NCBI GenBank assembly: GCA_002179805.1
Contig: NAVB01000150.1
Span: forward strand, 1 to 64,000
Origin: Acanthamoeba lenticulata
Lineage: Eukaryota; Discosea; Longamoebia; Acanthamoebidae
Direction: 5' to 3'
DNA: 64,000 bases
The notes under the pieces were generated by a model. That model saw only the letters and a program-made list of their open reading frames with translations. It searched no databases and was not told where the DNA came from. Both the position numbers and the translations under genes were made by a program. Positions 58,171-64,000 of this stretch are shown piece by piece; position 1 is the stretch's first letter; each line of letters opens with the position of its first letter.

Positions 58171-59325
58171 TCATCGTTGAGAGCCTCCATAGTTGATCCA
58201 GGCGAGCAGCTGTTTGCTGGTGAGCGAAAGGATGATAAACCCAACCTCACCGATGATGTAGTTCTCCTTGAAGATGCCCCATTCGGACCATTGCAGCCAC
58301 AACATAACGGCAAACGTGTTGTCCTGCCACGAGCCACAGGGCAAAGTAAGTGAAGGTCCACACTTCATCATTGAGGAGGAGCAGGAGCGCACAAGGAAGA
58401 AAATGATGAAGATGATGGCCCACACGAATCCCGGTGGATCGCCGTTCGACGCCGATTGAAAGAAGTAGCACAAGATAATGAGCCACGCCCCGAGGTGAGG
58501 CACAAACCCACTGATGAGAGGCTGCCAGTTCCTCGGTCGCTCCTTGCTCGAGAAGCCGTAGTACTTCCAGTTGGCCCTGCGCACGAGAGCCGTAACAAGT
58601 CAATCACTAGGCTAGCGTACTCAGGACCAGCAAGGCGACCTGCTCACCTCTCATGCATGGAACCAAAGATCATGGTCGTTGCTGTGAGGACGAAGATGGC
58701 AAAGAGGAGGTGGATCTCGGTCGCGCCAGACAACTGCGCTCCCATGACGTGCATGATGCTGGCCGAGATCGAGTACTCGATCCATCGGAAGTGGTTCTGA
58801 TTGCGCGTGAGCCAGTACTTGTACAGCTGCCAGCCGCCAGGAAGGGCCGAGAGGAGATGGTTGAAGGCAGACATCCACAAGAACACCGCCGAGTAGTAGC
58901 CAATGGCCATATCGGACACTTGCTTCGGGTCAGGCACATAGAAGTCTGGGCTCGACGTCTGCCAGTTCTTGACAAAGTCGCAGTACCAGGGGTAGCGGGT
59001 CGAGCTCTTCGTCAAGCCAGCAATAACCACACCTGAATTGCAAAGTGTAAGTGTCAGACAGTGAATTTTAAATGTGGACGTAGAGGGACTCACCTGTGCA
59101 CAGCTGAATAATTCCCACAATGACGTTGAACAGTCGTAGCTTCCAGTTGGGCGTGGGGCTGACGAAGTAGTCTTGACCTCCATATTCCTCTCGGCCGCAG
59201 GACATGAGCACCACTGAGTTGGCCACCCTGGCCACAATGGCAGCTCCTCGGGTTGTCTCCTCGCCCCCTTGCTCATCCGCGAAGAAGTCCCTCACCTTGC
59301 GCGCCCAGGCCGTGCACCGTCCCAT
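58171..59325 (-). CDS. Heliorhodopsin
   Basis: Exons 59094-59325, 58648-59032, 58393-58576 and 58171-58323 sum to 954 nt, 317 residues. Hallmarks in order: LRLFNVIVGIIQLCTG (first helix), FLWMSAFNHLLSALPG (conserved His), RNQNHFRWIEYSISASIM (counter-ion Glu in RWxEYS), TTMIFGSMHE, FAVMLWLQW, and LSLTSKQLLAW with the retinal-binding Lys in the seventh helix. The last intron (58324-58392) is 69 nt, in frame and stop-free; read through, it would insert 23 residues into helix six. Heliorhodopsins are seven-helix retinal proteins with inverted topology and a slow photocycle; their signalling role is unsettled. The N-terminal 55 residues are family-specific and polar. Confidence 0.88.
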
Positions 59326-59545
59326 CACGTGCGTTGTTCGTTTGTCTGCTTCGCTTTGGGTACTTCACTTGAATGGTAAGTTCCTTTTTAATCCTCCGGA
59401 GAAAGAACTGGTCGCTGCGTGTGAATCACACGTAATCATCACTATGTTTGCCGTTTTTGTTCGCCTTGACCGAATTCCTCCATTTTGGCCAGTAGCGGAG
59501 TGGCTTTTCCCTTATTTCGGCCAAATACCAAGTGGCTTGATTAGG

Positions 59546-62500
59546 TCAATTAGGCGGGTCGTTGCAAGTGAACCGGTAGAGGCGCAGCATGAGCGAGAAG
59601 AGGATGACGGGCAAGGTGGACAGGATCTCTGAGAGACCCGCCGCCGCTGGCGGGATGACGAAGCCCGTGCCCGGGTAGAGCACGCCCGCGGCCAGCGGGA
59701 TGGCGACGGCGTTGTACAGGAGCGCCCAGGTCAGGTTCGCGACAATGACGACGTGCGCACGACGCGCCAGGTCGGTCATGAGCAGCACGCCGCGCATATC
59801 GTCGCGCAAGAGGATGACGTCGCCGGCAGCGATGGCGATGTCCGTGCCACTGCCCACGGCCACCCCGACGTCAGCCTGCGCCAGCGACGGCGCGTCGTTG
59901 ACTCCATCGCCCACCATCGCAACGACGGCCTTCTTCTTCCTCCTCATGCCCTCTTGTTGCTCACTGTCGCTCGAGCTGTCATCATCATCATCGTTGTCAT
60001 CATCAGAAGCGCTCGCCTGAAGGCCGCACGCGGAAGCCACGATAGCGGCGGCGCCGAGCTGCAGCCGTCGCACGCGGTCGACCTTGTCCGCCGGAGCGAG
60101 GCCGCCAACGGCGCGGGCCTCGGCGATGCCCAAGCGGCTCGCCACTGAGCGCACAGTGCGCGGCTGGTCGCCGCTCAGCATCCACACGGACGTGCCGCCT
60201 CGCTGGAGGCGCGCGACGACCTCCTTCGCTTCGGGACGAAGCGCATCTTCGAGCGCAAACCCGCACACGGCACGTCCATCGATGGCAGCCCACACGACCG
60301 TCCGCCCTTCATTTTCGTGTCGCGCCGTGACCTCGTCGTCGTCAGCGTCGGTGTCGTTAGCCAAAGCGACCCTGTTGTCGCGCATCCACTGGCGGTTCCC
60401 AACGAGGACGGCATGGCCGAGCACGCGCGCAGACAGACCTCGGCCCGGAACGGCGGTGTAGTCCTCCGGCTCGACCAGTTTGCCTGTCGGCAGGCATGTT
60501 TCGACGTAGCTCACGATGGCTCGCGCGAGAGCGTGCTCGCTTCCCCGCTCAGCTGACCCGATGAGCCCGAGCAGCTGCTGGCGGCGCTGTTCGCTGTCGC
60601 CGTCGTCGGCGTCGCTGGCCTGCTGTTCCGACATGCCCTTCCAGTCTAGCCACCACTGGTCGACTACAGTGAGGCGCCCGGCAGTGAGCGTGCCGGTTTT
60701 GTCAAATATGACGGCGTCGATGTGGCGGCAAGCCTCGATGGTGGCGCCGCTCTTGAAGACGACACCGTTCTTGGCGCCCACGCCACTGGCCACCATGACC
60801 GCCAGCGGCACGGCGAGGCCGATGGCGCATGGGCACGACACCACGAGCACGGCGATGGCGAACTGCAGCGAGAACGGCACCCAGTGGTTGTCGTCGGTGT
60901 CGACCACGCCTGGCGCGCTGAGGCTGATCCACAGGGCGAGCACGGCCAGAGCGAGCGCGAGTACGACCGGCACGAAATACGACGCGACGACGTCGGCCAC
61001 CCGCTGCAATCGCGGCTTGCTGGCCTGCGCATCTTCCACCAGCCGCCCGATCGCTGGCGCGCCGACGTGCGCGTGAGTCGAGCAGAGCTGGCGGGGACAA
61101 GTCGACACAAATAAGTACCGGCAAGGGCGCTCTCCGAGACCGGGCGGGTGACTTGCACGTGGAGGGCGCCGTGCTGGTTGATGGTGCCGCCCAGAACGAG
61201 GCTGCCGGGCCGCTTGGCCACGGGCAGCGACTCGCCGGTGACCAGCGACTCGTCCACGGCGCTAGTGCCGAGCAGGACCACGCCGTCGACGGGCACCTTG
61301 GCGCCCGGCAGGACCTTGATCGTGTCGCCCGGCTGGACAAGCTCAACATCTACCTCCCGTTCCTCCTGCTTCGCTTCAGCCGACTCTTCGTTTTCGTCGT
61401 CCAATGATGAGAGAAGGGTGTCGCGGGGAAGAAGCAGCGCGCTTGTGGCCTGCTCGCCGCGCAGCGAGGAGACCACGTCGCAGGCCTTGCCGCGCGCCAG
61501 GGCCTCGAGATAGCGCCCCAGCATGATCAAGGTCAGAAGTATGGCAGATGTTTCGAAGAAGGACTCGCCTGTACAGTGTATTGTGAAATTAAACGTTGAA
61601 ACATAAAAACGAAGACGCCTGAGGGACGTACCTTCAAAGTTGACGCCGGCCATGGCGATGATGACGGCGATTGACGAGTAGAGATACGCCGTGAGGGTGC
61701 TCAGAATGACGAGGGTGTCCATGTTGGCCTTGTGGCCATACCACAGGGCACGCACGGAGGAGCCATACAAAGGCCACGCTAGAATAAACTGGACCGGTGT
61801 GGCCAGAAGCCAGCACAAGAAGACACCCAGCGACAGCCCTGCATTCCCTCACTGAATCAGTTCTACCTGCCAAGGGGAAGACCTTGAGGCGGTGGAAGAC
61901 GGGGTACGGACCTTGGGTCAGCTCCTCGTCAAAAGCCGAGTCGACGGTCGGCACATGCGGGAACACGAAGGAGATGAGGAAAACCGGCACGCTCAGGAAG
62001 GCGCCCACCCAGAAGCGCCAGCGCCATGACCGCATTTGCTTCTGAGCGCTGTTCTCGCCTGCGTTGTCATCGTTGCATAAATAAGCTCTATGGACGTAGC
62101 AGGCAAGCTGGAGACCACGCGTACCCGACAGCTCGCGGACCACACTCAGGTCGAGCCCAGACGCTGTCAACTCGTCCATCCTTGAACGAATCTCGGCCTT
62201 GTGCGGATCGTAGTCGACGATCAGCAGTCCCTTCTTCCGCTTGTAGACAGCGCGAGCGATGCCTGGCTTTCGTGCCAGCTCGACGACCGCCGCGGAGACG
62301 TCGGGAACGTCCTCTGCGGTCGCCGGCTTGACGCGCAAGACCAGGCGGGCCGCAGACGACGGCGCGCCTATCTCGGCGCCGAAGCCGAGAGCCCTGATGT
62401 CCTTCACAATCGTCGCTTCATCCATGCGCTGGGCGTCAAACGTGACCTCAGCTTTGTTTGTCATGGCGCTGTTGGACAAGGAGGAGTGAGCACACTAAAG

Positions 62501-63254
62501 CCCAGGACAGTGAGAGAGGGCACACCAACCTCACAACCACGCTGACAACAGCTGCGTTTCGCGTGAGCGTACGCTCCACGGTTGATGCACAGTCGGCGCA
62601 ATCCAAGCCGCTCAGGTCGAGATGAACCGTCACGAGCGAGCCAGACGGCTTCGTATATTGGCGCTCTAGCGTCAGTTGACGTCAGCGAGGAGAAGGCAAA
62701 GAGCGGAAGATCACCTGAGCCTTGCTGTCCACGCTGCTGCCAGTGAGCATCGAGGCTCCCAGCTTGCGAAGGCAGCACATGGCGGCGCAGCACAACTGGC
62801 GGCAGCAGGCGTCGGCCTCGAGGCACAAGCGGCAACACTCGGCCGCCACTTCGGCCGCGGCATCCAGAACCACGTCACCGCCGATCATGTCCGTACCCCA
62901 CTTGCACATGTCCTCGCCCAGCAGGTTGCTCGAACGCTCACCCTTTTCCAAGTCAAAGGTCGACAGCTCTTCATCAGAGACCTGGACCAGCTGGCGCATG
63001 AACCCGTAGCGACGAAGATAGCTTCTGCCCTGAGCTTGCTTGCCTTTCTCAGGGGCCTCGCAGCATCCTTTATCGCATGCAGCTGCCTCGTTCTTGTTAG
63101 ATTTGACTTTCGATTTCTTCTTGCTGGTACTCTCGGTCACGGTAGTTGCCGAGAGTTGCTTCTTCGCCGCCGAGGTGGACAATGGGGAAGCTGCTGGTCT
63201 CTTAGGCTTTCGCGCCCCCCACACGACCTTTTGTCCTGAGGCGCTCTGCTGCAT
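59546..63254 (-). CDS. Cu(I)-transporting P1B-type ATPase with Cys-rich N-terminus
   Basis: Several exons. The N-terminal 180 residues contain Cys clusters (CDKGCCEAP; EAAACDKG; ECCRLCLEADACCRQLCCAA). A heavy-metal-associated domain with GLDCADCAS (CxxC) is split by an intron; a second HMA-like segment (LVLRVKPATAEDVPDVSAAV) lacks the Cys pair. The pump core is complete: TGES in the actuator (LVTGESLPVAKRP), SCPCAIGLAVP (CPC metal site), DKTGT (phosphorylation), SEHALARAI (HP-type loop), GDGVNDAPSLAQADVG, and YNAVAIPLAAG in helix seven. The CPC plus YN signature places it in P1B-1, Cu(I) export. The ATG at 63254 lies just downstream of the Cwc24 stop. An Asp/Ser-rich insertion (SDDDNDDDDDSSS) is in the P domain. 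Confidence 0.88.
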
Positions 63255-63330
63255 CCACGAGTTGAGCCCAGCACAAAGGAAAGAACAAAGAAAAATTCTA
63301 TTTGCTGCATTTATTGGCGGAGACACGCGC

Positions 63331-64000
63331 TCAAGCGGCCTCTTCATCGTCATCATCCCCTTTGGGCTGGGCTTCGTGCTTCTTGCGAGCATCCTCGAGC
63401 TTCTTCTTTTCTACTCGAGTGGGCATGGAGAAGGCGCCTGAAGTCTTCTGAGCGCAGACCAAGCACTCTACCTTGCACTTCTTAAGCGCACAACGCTCGC
63501 AGAAGAAGTGGCCACACTTGGTCTTGACCGGGTCGGTGAACGCCTTGCGGCACACGTAGCACGCGAACGGGATGTCCTCATCGTCTTCGGGCTCAGCGGT
63601 TTCGCCTGCGTCGCCGGTCTTAGCAGCCGCCTTCTGTTTCTGCTGTTCATTCCAGTCCCGTTCTAGCTCCCATCCGCTCTTGTAGTCTCCACGGTCATGC
63701 ATGAACTTGCAGCTGTCCCCAAACCCGCAGTAACCGGTCTCCTTGTAATCCTTGCAGACGTCGGGCTGGTAGTCCCATCGCGTGATGGCACGCGCGTAAA
63801 GCGAAGCACGCACCGGGCCAGCGCGGATGCCCGCGCCCTTGATCTGGCCAGACGTATCGCCCCGATCGATGTACTGTGTGTAGTTGGCCTGTCCCCTGTA
63901 CACTTTCTTGTCCGGGTCTGTTTCCGCTGTTGTGCTAGCAGTGTTAGAACAGAGCAAGTGCAGCGGCATCGACTGTCGAAAAGGGAAGGGGCGCACCTAG
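63331..64000 (-). CDS. CWC24: RNF113/Cwc24 splicing factor (3' part, truncated by window edge)
   Basis: The last exon (63331-63926) encodes a CCCH finger (VCKDYKETGYCGFGDSCKFM, with H following) and a C3HC4 RING (FACYVCRKAFTDPVKTKCGH then FFCERCALKKCKVECLVC). Both appear in the order of RNF113A and yeast Cwc24, which joins the spliceosome before the first step. The KKVYRG and YxxYI context before the CCCH finger is also typical. An intron with GTGCGC donor covers 63927-63996; only four bases of the previous exon are inside the window. The N-terminus is missing. Confidence 0.9.

Overview
The window is nuclear DNA of a GC-rich protist. I infer Acanthamoeba (Amoebozoa). The actin is the canonical 375-residue form. 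Two 5S rRNA genes have the Acanthamoeba-type sequence as I remember it. Genes are intron-rich and separated by only a few hundred bases, and introns are short with GT..AG ends, often starting GTACG or GTGCG. I see no transposon, virus or CRISPR array. Genus is inference: no database search was run.

Layout. 1-3 kb: ankyrin-like repeat gene, an uncertain exon cluster, an F-box/SPRY gene. 3-10.5 kb: an importin-alpha gene without IBB domain, 5S rRNA, actin, second 5S rRNA, membrane dipeptidase, tRNA-Met, then a second IBB-less importin-alpha on the other strand that carries a frameshift. 10.5-16 kb: Sel1-repeat tail-anchored protein, orphan small-GTPase-like 3' end, coiled-coil/villin-headpiece protein, hybrid sensor histidine kinase. 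16-25 kb: a second F-box/SPRY gene, a U-box/coiled-coil/pseudokinase gene, an F-box/WD40 gene. 25-39 kb: 2-oxoglutarate dioxygenase, MED28-like gene, RRP36, short-chain dehydrogenase, a low-complexity gene, F-box/LRR/thioredoxin-like gene, GATA-finger gene, another F-box gene, OGFr-like gene, GT10 fucosyltransferase. 39-54 kb: a long RhoGEF, a PB1/His-rich protein, WDHD1/Ctf4, a SAP/AT-hook protein. 54-64 kb: a zinc-ribbon low-complexity protein, a Cys-rich type I membrane protein, a heliorhodopsin, a Cu(I) P-type ATPase with a Cys-rich N-terminus, and the 3' part of RNF113/Cwc24.

Themes. Five F-box genes, one U-box gene and one RING gene make ubiquitin targeting the most frequent function. 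Nuclear functions (importin-alpha, WDHD1, MED28-like, GATA, RRP36, Cwc24, SAP/AT-hook) and sensing (histidine kinase, heliorhodopsin, RhoGEF) follow. Neighbours are not operons; most pairs are divergent or convergent, so short intergenic regions probably serve as shared promoters.

The best leads are the heliorhodopsin, the U-box/pseudokinase fusion, the two IBB-less importin-alpha copies (one broken) around duplicated 5S genes, and the F-box/LRR/thioredoxin-like fusion. Exon boundaries were placed by eye from GT..AG signals and frame consistency; where exon lengths sum to whole codons this is stated.
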